Positions 31,287 to 42,500 of a stretch of DNA of 64,000 nucleotides are shown piece after piece (position 1 is the first letter of the stretch; the number at the start of each line of letters is the position of its first letter). Both the position numbers and the translations under genes were made by a program. The notes beneath the pieces were generated by a model. The model saw only the letters and a list, made by a program, of their open reading frames with translations, was not told the DNA's origin and did not search any database. The stretch is from Flectonema sp. DT1601 (Eukaryota > Euglenozoa > Diplonemea > Diplonemida > Diplonemidae), in the NCBI GenBank assembly GCA_964019425.1, contig OZ025792.1:1-64000 (forward strand), read 5' to 3'.

Positions 31287-32105
31287 GCCTTCTACTTTTG
31301 ACAATAGAATGCTTCAAAAGCGTTTAGCCCCAATCTGAAACAACCTGTCAGCCGTAATTGCTAAAGGTGAAATTTGGATTTGAGTTTAACAGGCGATTGT
31401 GGAAAAGTTTATTATTAAATAATAGAAAGAATTCAAAATGTTAAAAAGAGAAGTTAAAAAACAACTACTCAAGTTTTCTTCATTAGTTTTTATTTCGTCT
31501 GCGTAGAAGTACTCTTCACGAGAACTTGTAATAGCAATGAACAGATCTCACGAAGTATTCTTCGAGAGGAGACATGTCCTGCATATTAATATCTACTGTT
31601 GTGTTGTTGGTGACAACCTTTTTAATATTTAAAATAAAATAAATGAACGGGGAATACTAAGTTGGGGTGGGAACACAACAGCAAACTTCAACACACTACT
31701 CAGAGAGGTGACCGATGATGAATCTCTCAGGGAAGTTGTACAGAGTAATAGTAACACATAAAAAGAGAACTGAATAGGGATTTAACCAATCACAGGCAAT
31801 CGATTCACATCAGCTCAACGTTTTTGTTTTCTCACTAATTACACATTACATGCAAAAGGTGAGCTCGTATTTTTTGATCCTAAGCAGGAACAACGTTTTT
31901 TTTTGTTTTTTGTTTTTGTTTCCTTCCTTCTTTCACGTTCTTATATTTTCTGCTTCCATTTCAGTGTTTTATAATTCGTGTCGAGTGGTTCTAAAGACCA
32001 CCGCGTGGGGACTGATGCAGGCTATCGAAGCATCTCTCGCATTGGGTTGACTCAACAAAAGAAAGGGAGAAAACGATTCATAAATGACGATTGAAAATCA
32101 AGAAT
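31287..32105. other. Intergenic region
   Basis: About 820 bp between the phosphatase 5' exon and the GCDH stop codon, with T-rich patches near 31890-31960. The plus-strand 66-codon frame here is low complexity. Nothing else supported. Confidence 0.5.
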
Positions 32106-33329
32106 TTATTTAAAGGACTGAATTCCTGTAATAGCACGTCCAAGGATCAGAGCGTGAACGTCGTAGGTACCTTCGTAAGTGATAACCGACTCGAGGTTAA
32201 GAGCGTGACGGATTACATCGTATTCGTCAACTATTCCATTCCCTCCCAACATGTCTCTTGCCTCACGTGCAATCTTAATCGCCTTACCAGTTGAGTATCT
32301 CTTTAACATTGAAATCGCTTCAACTGATAACTTCCCGTCGTCTTTCATACGTCCGGCTTGGAGGCAAGACGCTAATCCAACAGAAATATCAGTCGACATG
32401 TCTGCTAACTTATTTTGAATCAACTGGTTCGCAGCCAGCGGTCTTCCGAACTGCTGTCTGTCTAGAGTGTACTCTCTCGCTCTGTGAAAGCAGCTCTCAG
32501 CAGCACCTAGCGCACCCCATGCGATTCCGTACCTCGCACTTGAGAGACATCCAAATGGTCCAGAGAGACCCTTCACGTTAGGAAGAAGATTCTCCTTTGG
32601 GACCTTAACATCAGTCATGTGAATCATTCCTGTTGGTGACGCTCGAAGTGACATCTTTCCTTCAATCTTTGGAGTCTCTATTCCTTCCATTCCTCTCTCG
32701 AGAACGAATCCTCTAATGACGCCGTCTAACTTTGCCCACACAACCATCACGTCAGCGATTGGAGCTGAAGTGATCCACATCTTCTGACCATTCAAAAGGT
32801 AGTGACCATCCTTCTCAACAGCTCTAGTAGTCATCGAGCCAGGGTCTGATCCTGAGTTAGGTTCAGTGAGACCAAAGCATCCGACTAACTTTCCGGATGC
32901 GAGTCCAGGTAACCATCTCTCACGCTGTTCTTCATTTCCATAAGCATAGATCGGATGCATTACGAGAGATGATTGAACTGACCAGGCGGATCTGAAACTC
33001 GAATCGACCTTTTCTATTTCACGAGATATCAATCCGGCGGCAACAGAAGTAGTACCTGCACACCCATAACCATCAATGGTTGGTCCCATCAGACCGGCAT
33101 CTCCAAGTCCACCAAAAACCAACTCTCTGTCAAACTTCTCATTCCTCCACCAATCCTGAACAACAGGTCTGAGAGTGGCATCACAAAAGCTCTTCGCAGA
33201 GTCCATAACCATCACTTCCTCATCACGCAGGCTCTCGTTAATGCGGAGCGGGTCGTTCAGGTCAAACTCAGCGTATCCACCTTTACCTCTTACCTGTCTG
33301 AGTGCGTTTCTGGCAGCAGTTCTCAACAT
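32106..33329 (-). CDS. GCDH: Glutaryl-CoA dehydrogenase, mitochondrial
   Basis: A 407-aa acyl-CoA dehydrogenase of the glutaryl-CoA type. It oxidises and decarboxylates glutaryl-CoA to crotonyl-CoA in Lys/Trp catabolism, passing electrons to ETF through FAD. Seen: a basic N-terminus ([18 protein letters not shown]) suitable as a mitochondrial presequence, the FAD/substrate motif [33 protein letters not shown], the DMLGGNGI motif, and the catalytic Glu386 in TYEGTYDVH. Length is normal for the mature enzyme plus a short presequence. The N-terminal FDLNDPL...RDEE segment is typical of this subfamily. No introns are visible. Confidence 0.95.
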   Translation of the reverse strand: MLRTAARNALRQVRGKGGYAEFDLNDPLRINESLRDEEVMVMDSAKSFCDATLRPVVQDWWRNEKFDRELVFGGLGDAGLMGPTIDGYGCAGTTSVAAGLISREIEKVDSSFRSAWSVQSSLVMHPIYAYGNEEQRERWLPGLASGKLVGCFGLTEPNSGSDPGSMTTRAVEKDGHYLLNGQKMWITSAPIADVMVVWAKLDGVIRGFVLERGMEGIETPKIEGKMSLRASPTGMIHMTDVKVPKENLLPNVKGLSGPFGCLSSARYGIAWGALGAAESCFHRAREYTLDRQQFGRPLAANQLIQNKLADMSTDISVGLASCLQAGRMKDDGKLSVEAISMLKRYSTGKAIKIAREARDMLGGNGIVDEYDVIRHALNLESVITYEGTYDVHALILGRAITGIQSFK

Positions 33330-33811
33330 TTTTTTTTGGCTCTTTTACTTAGTCGAAAAATAAAATAAATAAAAGAACGAATGTCATTTATCATTTTAGT
33401 ATTTAACATCATTCGGCCGAAAGGCTCCAAAAAAAAAAAACGGAGCAAACAAAGTTTTATTACATCACTGCGATAGTGTGAAACAAATAAATATCGCAGT
33501 TGAAAAAATAAAAAAAAACAAAAAGAATTGACTTTATCCTAAACCACACAGAGAATAGCAAGCAATATCTGTGGATGTTTTGTTCGTGCACGGACTTAAA
33601 CTGATAAAGCTGGAGGAGGTTTACCATTAACATTCTTTTTCGTTCTTACAATACTTGTTAAATGCAAAAAGAAATCAGAACTGAATACTTCAGATCGATC
33701 TAAGAAAATAAACCTCAGATGAAGAAAAGGGTAGGCAAATAATTTTAATGTTTTGTTTCAGGCTGTTTATTAGAAATAAACGACCTGATAGTGAAAGATG
33801 TGAAAAGAAGT
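33330..33811. other. Intergenic region
   Basis: About 480 bp, A-rich. It contains the palindromic TTCGGCCGAA core at about 33412-33421, embedded in the 11-mer shared with 28843. This should be the GCDH 5' flank plus the 3' flank of the pseudokinase gene. Confidence 0.5.
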
Positions 33812-36058
33812 TTAGATTGGAGCGAAAATATCGTAGCAATCAGCAGGAGGCTCATAGTAGTACAAATCTTGGTACTCAGGCATCTCATTTTCGATATCAA
33901 AGTCATCGACAAAAGTCGGAGCGTCTTCGGATACATTTTCAAAGTAAGTAATAATTGATTGGAGTGAGATCCTTTGAGTAATCTCTGCCCAACATTTTAA
34001 TAATACGTTGGACCACAACTGCTCTCCTAGATCACTGAGATTTTCTTGTTTTTGTGGAACTTCATTCCTCTTAATGAGATTGATGACTTGTTGTTTTCGA
34101 TCAACAATAGAATCATCATCTATCATATTAGAATAAGGATAACTACACGTAAGAATCTCATAAAGAGCACAACCAAACCCCCAGACATCATGAGCTGTAG
34201 ACGCTTGAGGAACAGTTGCTTGTAATCCTTCCGGAGGACACCACGCGAGAGGAAGTTTAAACGGAACTGACGATCCTATCTTCGTAGCTGTTTCCATATT
34301 TCCCAAAACAAGCTCATCGTGATTCAAAAAGATATTACGCGCTGCTACACACAAATGAGCTAAACCTAATCCGTGAATGTATGCCAGCGCTCTGGCAATT
34401 GATATCATTTTCAGTGCTAATGGCGCGCGATAATTATGTTCTCCAGACTTGAGAACATCATGTAGTGACTCATTGTAGTACTGAGTCACGAGATATATTG
34501 TTTTATCTTCTCTGGACCAACCGTAAAATCTGACAATGTCTTTCTGTCGCATGAGGCTAAGTAATCTTATTTCTTCGATAAAGTTGGCATTGCGAATGCT
34601 TTTCGATTCCTTTACCGTCACTATTTCTTGATTAGAATATTTGGCGCTAAAAACTTTCCCAAAATAAGCGACGCATTGCTCTTCGAAGTGTGTTAGTTGT
34701 TCTCGAGGGATTTCATGTGATGACGGGAGGGCATCATTAATAACTTGTAGCTCAGAATCGATATGGTCATCATCCAGTAAGGGTTCACTTGTCTTCTTTG
34801 ACTTCTGAAGGATGTACCTAATGACACAGAAGGTTCCTATCAGAACCCATCCAACAACAGCAATAATGATCACCATATTCGACATTTTCACACTGCTGTG
34901 GTGGATTGGCATTGGTGATTCAACAAGGGCAGCGAAAGCACTTCGGGTGAAGGAAATTTTCGTAATATTTTTCAGAAGGTGATTCACAGTTGACGTATCA
35001 GCATGTTGACTCCAAACACTACCCCAAGACACAACATCACCTCTTGTTGTAACAGCCACAAATGATTCTCTGCCTGCATACAACATTTCGACATCTTTCA
35101 AAAGAGAATTCACAGTACTGACCGTCTCTGGATCTGATGCTCCCCAAACGACAACTGTTTTGTTTTTTGTGATCGCTGCAAAGGAGCATTTTGTGCCAAC
35201 AATTTGAATGCTGTCCTTAGCCTCAGCTAATGTGTTCGCATCTGCTTGGCAGCGTTTATCACCCCACACTACAATATCACCAGATGATGTTTGAGCCGCA
35301 AAGGCATCTGTTATAGACACTAAGGAGGTCACGTTTTGTAGTAAATGGTCCACCGTTGCGGAATTGCCTACACCATCTGCGCTGCCCCAATTAACTACCT
35401 TTCCATCGTCACGAATTGCAGCAAATGAGCTAGGGCCCACCAGAACACTAACAACGTCATGTAAATAACTGTCGACAGTAGTTGTGTTCCCACCAGAATT
35501 AGGATCTCCCCAACAGTTTATATTTCCATTCGCTGTTAGCGCAGCAAAAGCGTCGTCATTCGAAAATACTTTCTTGAACGGTGATTTATAATTAGCTTCA
35601 ACATAACGATAACGGTCATCACGACTAATGATACCGATAGTACCTTCTGTTTCTACACACATGAAAGAACTTGGAGAAGTAAATACGTCAGCAACACCTG
35701 ACATCATGTAAGGATCTGGATTATAAGAAAAACCTCCCCAGACCACGAATCTCCCACTCTTTAGAAGAGCACCAAAATTCCTTGTTGTGGACACAATCTT
35801 GGAAGCACCCCCAGCTAGTAACTTCGCTACTGTAGAGCTATCACCACCATAACTGTCCTTACCCCAGGAAATTACAGTTCCGTCATCACGAAGAGCAGCA
35901 AACGCACCCGCATTACCAACAAGAGTAGTCACGTTTTCTAAATCTGAGGGTTTTAAGTACCTAAGAGGTTCACCTCCTGTCAGACTATTTCCCCACGCTA
36001 CGACTGTCGCACTGTATGTCCCAACAATACAGGCAACGAATATCAGGAATTTGTTCAT
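33812..36058 (-). CDS. Receptor-like membrane protein: WG-repeat propeller ectodomain, one TM, tyrosine-kinase-like pseudokinase
   Basis: A 748-aa type I protein. Signal peptide at 1-19; then about nine ~45-aa repeats of the FAALRDDGTVISWG..GGDSSTV type, as in RCC1/BLIP-II-like propellers. One TM helix lies at about 394-416 and a kinase-like domain at about 440-705. Lys483 (VTVKES) is kept. The catalytic loop reads HLCVAARN instead of HRDLAARN, so the Asp is lost while the tyrosine-kinase-type AARN remains. DFG is replaced by GNM near 586-588, and the Gly loop is weak. The C-lobe is recognisable (APE-like PPEG, DVWGFGCALYEILT). It should bind something outside and signal as a scaffold or allosteric partner. 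The paralogue next to it lacks the kinase. Confidence 0.88.
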   Translation of the reverse strand: MNKFLIFVACIVGTYSATVVAWGNSLTGGEPLRYLKPSDLENVTTLVGNAGAFAALRDDGTVISWGKDSYGGDSSTVAKLLAGGASKIVSTTRNFGALLKSGRFVVWGGFSYNPDPYMMSGVADVFTSPSSFMCVETEGTIGIISRDDRYRYVEANYKSPFKKVFSNDDAFAALTANGNINCWGDPNSGGNTTTVDSYLHDVVSVLVGPSSFAAIRDDGKVVNWGSADGVGNSATVDHLLQNVTSLVSITDAFAAQTSSGDIVVWGDKRCQADANTLAEAKDSIQIVGTKCSFAAITKNKTVVVWGASDPETVSTVNSLLKDVEMLYAGRESFVAVTTRGDVVSWGSVWSQHADTSTVNHLLKNITKISFTRSAFAALVESPMPIHHSSVKMSNMVIIIAVVGWVLIGTFCVIRYILQKSKKTSEPLLDDDHIDSELQVINDALPSSHEIPREQLTHFEEQCVAYFGKVFSAKYSNQEIVTVKESKSIRNANFIEEIRLLSLMRQKDIVRFYGWSREDKTIYLVTQYYNESLHDVLKSGEHNYRAPLALKMISIARALAYIHGLGLAHLCVAARNIFLNHDELVLGNMETATKIGSSVPFKLPLAWCPPEGLQATVPQASTAHDVWGFGCALYEILTCSYPYSNMIDDDSIVDRKQQVINLIKRNEVPQKQENLSDLGEQLWSNVLLKCWAEITQRISLQSIITYFENVSEDAPTFVDDFDIENEMPEYQDLYYYEPPADCYDIFAPI

Positions 36059-37116
36059 TTATTTCCATTCAACAACACGAGTCTGTGAAGTAGTTATAAT
36101 AAAAAGATCATCTGATCGACACCAGTTGATGACTATCAACTACTATTCTGCTGCCATCTCTGAAATAAATAAATTAGAATGAGGGGATTTAAAAAACCTT
36201 TTTTAAAAAACAAAGATTGATCGAATCTGGAAACTGAAGAAACGCCGCAGGATAACTTGTGAGTCGAGTCACAGGTAGTAGCTGCGAGACATCATTTTGA
36301 ACTCATGGCGCACTTCACGCGGTTCTATAAGCAGTCAAGGGACAAGCATCAACTGCGATAACACAAATACAACGAAAACCGTGTCAACGGAATAGAAAAC
36401 TCACACTTTAATAATGCAATAAAGAAACTAGAAGAAGGCTACACACTAAATATTTAGTTGTCAGCTTCACCTTCTCAGTTACCTTAGCTGAGAATACATT
36501 TTGATTAGACAAAGGGAACGTTATTAACGAGGAAACAATAATGGATTTCTTCACAACGATATTATACATCATTGGGCACTGTTCACCCAACAGCGCAGAT
36601 TTGTATAACCAGATTATTGGGGAGAACAGACTAGACACCCACACAGATATTGGAGGCTACAATTCTCAATCAATGATACGGTGATGCTATTATAAAGTAA
36701 TAAAGTTACTTTGGTCCATCAAAAAAAAAAAGAAATCGAGAAATATGGCTTGCAGAGATTATCACTGTATTTCACTTACTTATAGAACAATAGTAAAAGA
36801 AGAGTGTACTGCGTATCACAGAAACTGATGTCACCAACCAAAACAAATGAACAGAACGAACGACAGCGACGAACACGCGACACGGGCTCAAAAAGAGTAA
36901 AAAGATTTCCTTTTTTTATATATTTTTTATTTTCTATTCTTTTTTTTTTTTTTTTTGAATGAGAATTTCGAACTCCAACAAGAAAAACATTCAACAAGTA
37001 AGTATGTTCGTTAACGTGAACGATAAGAGAGGAATAGGTTGACTTCCTTAACGGTTAACATTCCCTCAACAAGTAAGAAGTAAAGACCTGACTTCATAAA
37101 GTACAGATGAGGTAAT
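36059..37116. other. Intergenic region
   Basis: About 1.06 kb between the two WG-repeat genes, A/T-rich with a T17 run near 36940. Two minus-strand frames (36408-36644 and 36776-36997) are hydrophobic or Lys-rich and have no recognisable domain; they are not called. Confidence 0.5.
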
Positions 37117-39198
37117 CTAACCAATTGATCTCAGAGATGGACCAGCTTGATAAGAAATCATTGAGTCCTCTGCTAACTCATCGTGAGCATCTAATTCATT
37201 AGAATCTGATTCATCTTCGTCTTCATCCGGACAGTCATTTGGTTGAGATAATCCAATAAGCTCCGCATTGCATTCAGTCAGCGTCATCGCCTCATCCGCT
37301 GCAGTCGTATAGCTCGTGTAAGATGGAGCAGTCGTGTCGAGGAGGTTTGAACCTTCTCCAGCGGCAGTCTTCTTTCGAAACTTTCTCGGCTTTCGTAGGG
37401 CATTCTTACGAGCACCAGCCTTCCAGCAACGCCGTTGATAAATCTGACCAATAATTGTAATGATTATCGCTGCTGAGACAACAGACAGCGAAATTGCCAC
37501 CACAGTCTGAGTCTCCCACCCGTTGTCAATGACTATAACGATGTCTGGTACTCCAACTGCGAAAGCGAGGGTACTCGTAGCGAGAATCTTTGCCTTACGA
37601 TTGCCATAAATCTCATCATTTTCATCAGTCAAGGGAAGCTGAGCCGCCCTACCACTTCCCCATGCAATTAGTGATCCGTTAGACTTGATAGCAGCAAAAG
37701 CACTTGATGCCCCACAAAGGCTCACAACATCAGAACGAAGCTTATGAGTAGCAGGCTCCTCAACGACCATGCCCCAGGTTATGACGCGACCTGACTCTAA
37801 CAGAGATGCGTAAGCGCTATTTGCAGCAGTAATTGAGCTGACTCCACTCGATAACACGTTGTTCACTGTCGAAGTGTTGCCTCCGCAGCATCCAAACCCT
37901 CCCCATGCGAAGGCTGCCCAGCCCGACGTTGAGCTCTTTCTTATAGCGACGAATGTCTCCTCGTTACTCGATATTCCGTGTACGCCAACTAATTCAGATT
38001 GTAAAGTCGTACTGTCACCTCCAGCAATGACTGAACCCCAGGAGACAGCAGATCCGTCGACTTTCCAGGCAGCGAATGCCAAAGTGTTGGAAGCAATTCC
38101 AACAACGTCTTCCTTCAGAAGAGATGCGACTGATGTGTAGTTGCCGCCGTTCATTGCGTATCCCCAAGAAACTACACTCCCACCTGATATCTTAGCTGCG
38201 AAAGCATCGCGAGTAGCAACAACATACTCAACGTTGTGAACCATCGAAACCGATGTGACTGTCGCGTCCATTAGTAAGTTCCCCCACGAGACGCAGCTTC
38301 CGTTTTGATGGATCGCTGCGAATGCCTGAGAGGCCGGGTGAATACTTTTTATTGAGGATTGTAAAAACCAACTGACGGTAGTTTGATCTCCTCCACTGGC
38401 AGCATCACCCCAGGTGATGACACGTCCAGACTTAGTGAGGGCGGCGAAGGCGAAGGAGTTCCCGACAACCTGAGTGATGTCGGACTGGAGAAGTGAAGCG
38501 ACGGTGCTGGAGTCACCTCCGCAGTTACTTTTCTGGCAGGACACCCCCCATGTTGCGACTCTCCCGCTGTGAGATAAAGCAGCGAAAGCGAACTCTGTAT
38601 TAGACACGACATTGACGAATGGTATTCTTGATTCAGGTGGTAGATAACCTCCGTAGATATCCTGACCCCAAGCAACCATCGATCCATCGTCTCGAAGAGC
38701 AACGAATGCCATACTGTTGGAGAAGATCTCAATTACTCCGTGGAGCTGTGAAGCAACTGTTGAGGCGTTACCACCAGCTGACTCCTGTCCCCAAGCCATT
38801 ACTTCGAGTCCTTTAATACAAACTGACCTCATTGTTGGGTCTTTAGATTTAACAGTACCTACGACATTGTAAGCGACTCTCTTAAGGACTGGCATGTAAA
38901 AGCATCCGATCGGCAAATTCGGATCATCCATTTCAATAACGAGGTCGTCATGTAAATCTACTCCGTCATTTCTAACGGATTCAAGACATCGATGTCGTAT
39001 AACAAGATTCCTCCATTCCTTATCACATGTCCCTGTTGGCATTAGTATTGTATTATCGTACCATGAAGGACAGCTACTGCTATTGCTACTACTGATAGAG
39101 ATTGACAACAGTGAGATTATCGATATGCATATCATGTTGTCATGGAGGCTGTAAAGATGATTAACTGTAAACAAGACTAACGATAGCAACATAACCAC
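37117..39198 (-). CDS. WG-repeat propeller membrane protein without kinase
   Basis: A 693-aa protein. The hydrophobic N-terminus has two candidate starts: Met1, or Met22 at 39135 (MICISIISLLSIS). A unique Cys-containing region at about 45-130 precedes about ten WG repeats (AFVALRDDGSMVAWG..YGG, AFAALTKSGRVITWGDAASGG), related to those of the gene at 33812-36058. One TM helix (about 565-587) is followed by a basic stop-transfer (YQRRCWKAGARKNALRKPRKF) and a ~100-aa acidic, Ser/Thr/Tyr-containing tail with no kinase. It lies 1.06 kb upstream of the pseudokinase gene on the same strand, so the two look like a tandem duplication whose cytoplasmic parts differ. A co-receptor or decoy role is inference. 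Confidence 0.86.
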   Translation of the reverse strand: MVMLLSLVLFTVNHLYSLHDNMICISIISLLSISISSSNSSSCPSWYDNTILMPTGTCDKEWRNLVIRHRCLESVRNDGVDLHDDLVIEMDDPNLPIGCFYMPVLKRVAYNVVGTVKSKDPTMRSVCIKGLEVMAWGQESAGGNASTVASQLHGVIEIFSNSMAFVALRDDGSMVAWGQDIYGGYLPPESRIPFVNVVSNTEFAFAALSHSGRVATWGVSCQKSNCGGDSSTVASLLQSDITQVVGNSFAFAALTKSGRVITWGDAASGGDQTTVSWFLQSSIKSIHPASQAFAAIHQNGSCVSWGNLLMDATVTSVSMVHNVEYVVATRDAFAAKISGGSVVSWGYAMNGGNYTSVASLLKEDVVGIASNTLAFAAWKVDGSAVSWGSVIAGGDSTTLQSELVGVHGISSNEETFVAIRKSSTSGWAAFAWGGFGCCGGNTSTVNNVLSSGVSSITAANSAYASLLESGRVITWGMVVEEPATHKLRSDVVSLCGASSAFAAIKSNGSLIAWGSGRAAQLPLTDENDEIYGNRKAKILATSTLAFAVGVPDIVIVIDNGWETQTVVAISLSVVSAAIIITIIGQIYQRRCWKAGARKNALRKPRKFRKKTAAGEGSNLLDTTAPSYTSYTTAADEAMTLTECNAELIGLSQPNDCPDEDEDESDSNELDAHDELAEDSMISYQAGPSLRSIG

Positions 39199-39550
39199 CT
39201 CATTGATGATATTGAAGTCTTGTTAATAAAGTGTTTTTAAATATAAATAAACAACCCAACAGGACGGTAAACCTCCGACAAGGAAAGGAACTAAAAGCAG
39301 CGGCTGAGAAATGGCAGCAGAGCTCTGTAAAGAAGAAGCTGCATATTGATAAGTGTAAATAAATAATTAAAGGAAATATTCGCGCTGGTGCTCTGTACGA
39401 GCAGCTACAGCATTGTGTGAATGAGCTCTTCAGACTTTAGTACTTGGCGTGCCTGATTCCAATTTATTGGAAAAGGATCTGAGGTAAAGTACACTTGTTG
39501 GGACTCGAAAGATGGTGATCTGTACTACCTGCGAGCTGGTTCGGCAATTG
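39199..39550. other. Intergenic region
   Basis: About 350 bp between the WG-repeat gene and the WD40 gene. Ordinary sequence; no RNA gene, repeat or open frame of note. Confidence 0.5.
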
Positions 39551-42500
39551 CTAAGTAAGTAACCAACTCTTAACATATGGCTTTCCCGACAGCTTTCTCA
39601 TTGCGACACCGTCACCAACAGTGTTCCAACCGATTAGAGGAGCAGTGAATGAATGATCTGATTCTGGTGTAGGTGATCGTCTCGCATTCGAACGTTTTGA
39701 TGACATCGCGTAGTTGCTCCCCCTCAGAAGGGTTGGAAGTGATCTCTCATCACTACTTCGACGAGTTCTTAAATGACGTCCTTGCTGCTGTTGATGTGAC
39801 GGCGTATTCGACTGAGCTGAGAGCTCAATTGGAACCAACCTACTCGGCTTCTGTTGGGACTCTGTGGCTTTCAGCGCGGCCAGTATACCTCTCTCTGTAG
39901 TAACGGCTCTCTTGTGACTTCTATTCGCGAAATGAGTCCAAATGTTGTTGTCTCCCTTGATGATCGACTCTACTGTGTCACCTGGAGTTCCGTATTTAAG
40001 ACTCAAGTTGGGATCATACAGAACTTCTGGTATTTGATTCCCACCATTCGCAACAGTGATCGAGTTACTCTCGTCTTGCTGTTCTCTCGTTGACACTAAT
40101 TCTCCCTGAGATGCTACTGGAGGCGCTTTTATTAGAAGCGGTGATACGAAGGTTTCATATTTTTGTTTTGCGTGGCTGCTGATGTTATTGCTGGCTGTGG
40201 TCTTCTCGCTACTATTTTTATTTTTTCCATTAGTGTTGTTGCTCTGAATTACTTGCTGAATTAGAGATCCAGACATCAGAGCTGATAATTCGGTTCCGGA
40301 CTTCTGCATCTTCGCAATCTGAGAAGAACTTCTATAAAAGACGGTGTAGTGTTGGAGGAGTTTACTGAAGTCGTACTCGTCTGATGTCGCCAGTTGATCT
40401 TCCTCTGGCTCTGCGCTGTCAGCTTTTGATTCACTTGTTTCGAAAGTAACTAAACTGGCGACTGACTTCTTTTGAGTTGTTGCTTGCGGAGGACTCGCTG
40501 CCAACACACAGCCGAGAGATGTTCCCCTACTGGCTGCCAAACTTTGATGTCTCGAAAACCTACGAGACTCTCGAAGTGTTCTGGCAGCAGCTGGATTGTG
40601 TGGATGAGGAATGTCGTTATGCTTTTGGCGATCCTTACATCGCATGTCGAGAGTGAAGTATCCAGGTAGCTGTGCCTTAGCAAGGTAAGCTATCTTCTCA
40701 CCCCAAAGACTTCGGATAGTAACCTGACAATCACCTCCAGCAGACATAATACACCAAGGGTTATCAATTAACTGTAATGCAGTAATCCCATCGTTATGAC
40801 CTTTCCAAGAATGTAAATATCTCGCTGTCGTTATGGAGCTGCGTAATTCTGGTGCCCGACGTGGTCCGCCTGTTTTGCGGATTCGTTGAACAGGGTATGC
40901 TTGACTTTGAGAACTTGCGAACGGATCCTGGTAGTTAGATAGCACTGATGAGGTTTCACAATCATCAGTTTGTCTGCTGATTAAGTTAGAGTCTAGTCCA
41001 GCTTTTATAGAAAAGATATTAATAATACCAAGATCATCAGCTGTGTACAACAGAGCAAGGTCTGGGTAGAAGGCCATCGCTACTACAGTTGGTGTATATC
41101 GAGAACCACTATGAGGATGATTATTTACCCATCGAGACATGCAAGTGTAAGGAGTTCTAACGTCACTGCCGCTCAGCGTCCAAGTGTGTAGTCCTCCACT
41201 GCAATCAGCCGCTGCAAAGCAGGGAAAGGGTTTTAGTGGGATGACACAAGTTATTTCTGATGTCAATGGGCTACTAGTACATCCACTGTGCTTCCTCCAC
41301 TGCAGTGAGATGCCAGTACTAATTGGCTGTGCTTGCCAGACAGAAACAACATTCTGTCCTTCCCCGATCATAAAAATATTCATTTCTTGGTAAAGTGTTA
41401 AAACCTTTGCATCAATACGACTTGAACGTCCACCCGTAAGAGTGAATGAAGTAGAGTTCAAGTCACCACTATCATCATCATCAATAACAACAGTAAGAAC
41501 TCCATCACTTGTGATAGAGAGAAGATAAGGAGTTCTTGGAATTGATATCATCGAAAGTATTTCACAATTAGATGGCAGCTGTACTTTCGATATCGCTGCG
41601 CAGCTACTCATTGAAACGGACACAACAGCTCCATCGTAACAACCCAGGTAACACTTTCGACCTGTTTGTCTTATTGTAAGAATGTAATATCCGTATCAAG
41701 TCACTCTAAAGAATAATAACAAACCTTCATCATCAACAACAACAACTCGAATGTCTTCCTTAGCCACATCATCTAATGAAAGCATTATCCTTCCACTTCT
41801 GTGATCCCAAACCTTAACATCCTTCCGACTGCAGGTAATAAAAGAAGAGAGTTTCTCGTTATAAATGGCTGTTGAGATCCCGAAGTCCATCGCAGATTTC
41901 GGATCGATTGATTTCCCCTGCAGGTTGTACTGAAAGACGTATGCTCTTCGTTTAGCAGCTGTAATAATTTGTTTAGTACCTGGATGATAAATAAATCCTC
42001 TCCATTTTAGTGTGCGAAGTTCTTCTTTTGAAGCGTTCGGTTCACAAAAGATAGTCTGCACACACAACAGGGTCCTAACATCCCAAATCTTGAGCATCCC
42101 ACTGACATCTAACGATGCGCATTGTGGAGTACAGGGGATTTGAATTATCCCAACAATAGGACTGCAGTGAGGCTTCGCTCCGTCTCTCAGTAGGAACGGT
42201 TTTGAATTCGGAACATTAATAACCCAAGCAAGGGGAGTATATTCATGACCAGCAGACACGAATAAATTATACTGTTGGCTGTATGACAAGTGACAGACTC
42301 CTCTCTTATGACCTCTTAAAGTCTTAACCAGCTGCATTGTTCTCAAGTTCAGACAATTAATAGTAGTGTCTAAGCTGCTTGTTACTAAGTTCCCATCGAA
42401 CGGTAAAAACAACATATCAGTTATGGCGTCGCTATGCTGCTTTACAACGATGTCAATAATTGGTTCTGGTGCCTTAACAGCAAGAGCCTCATTCGGAACA

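Noticed and set aside
19185-39560. Recurring TAAGTAAG-like sequences near gene ends
   Set aside because: At 19190 it is coding sequence and at 29180 and 39550 it lies on different sides of stop codons, so there is no consistent position.
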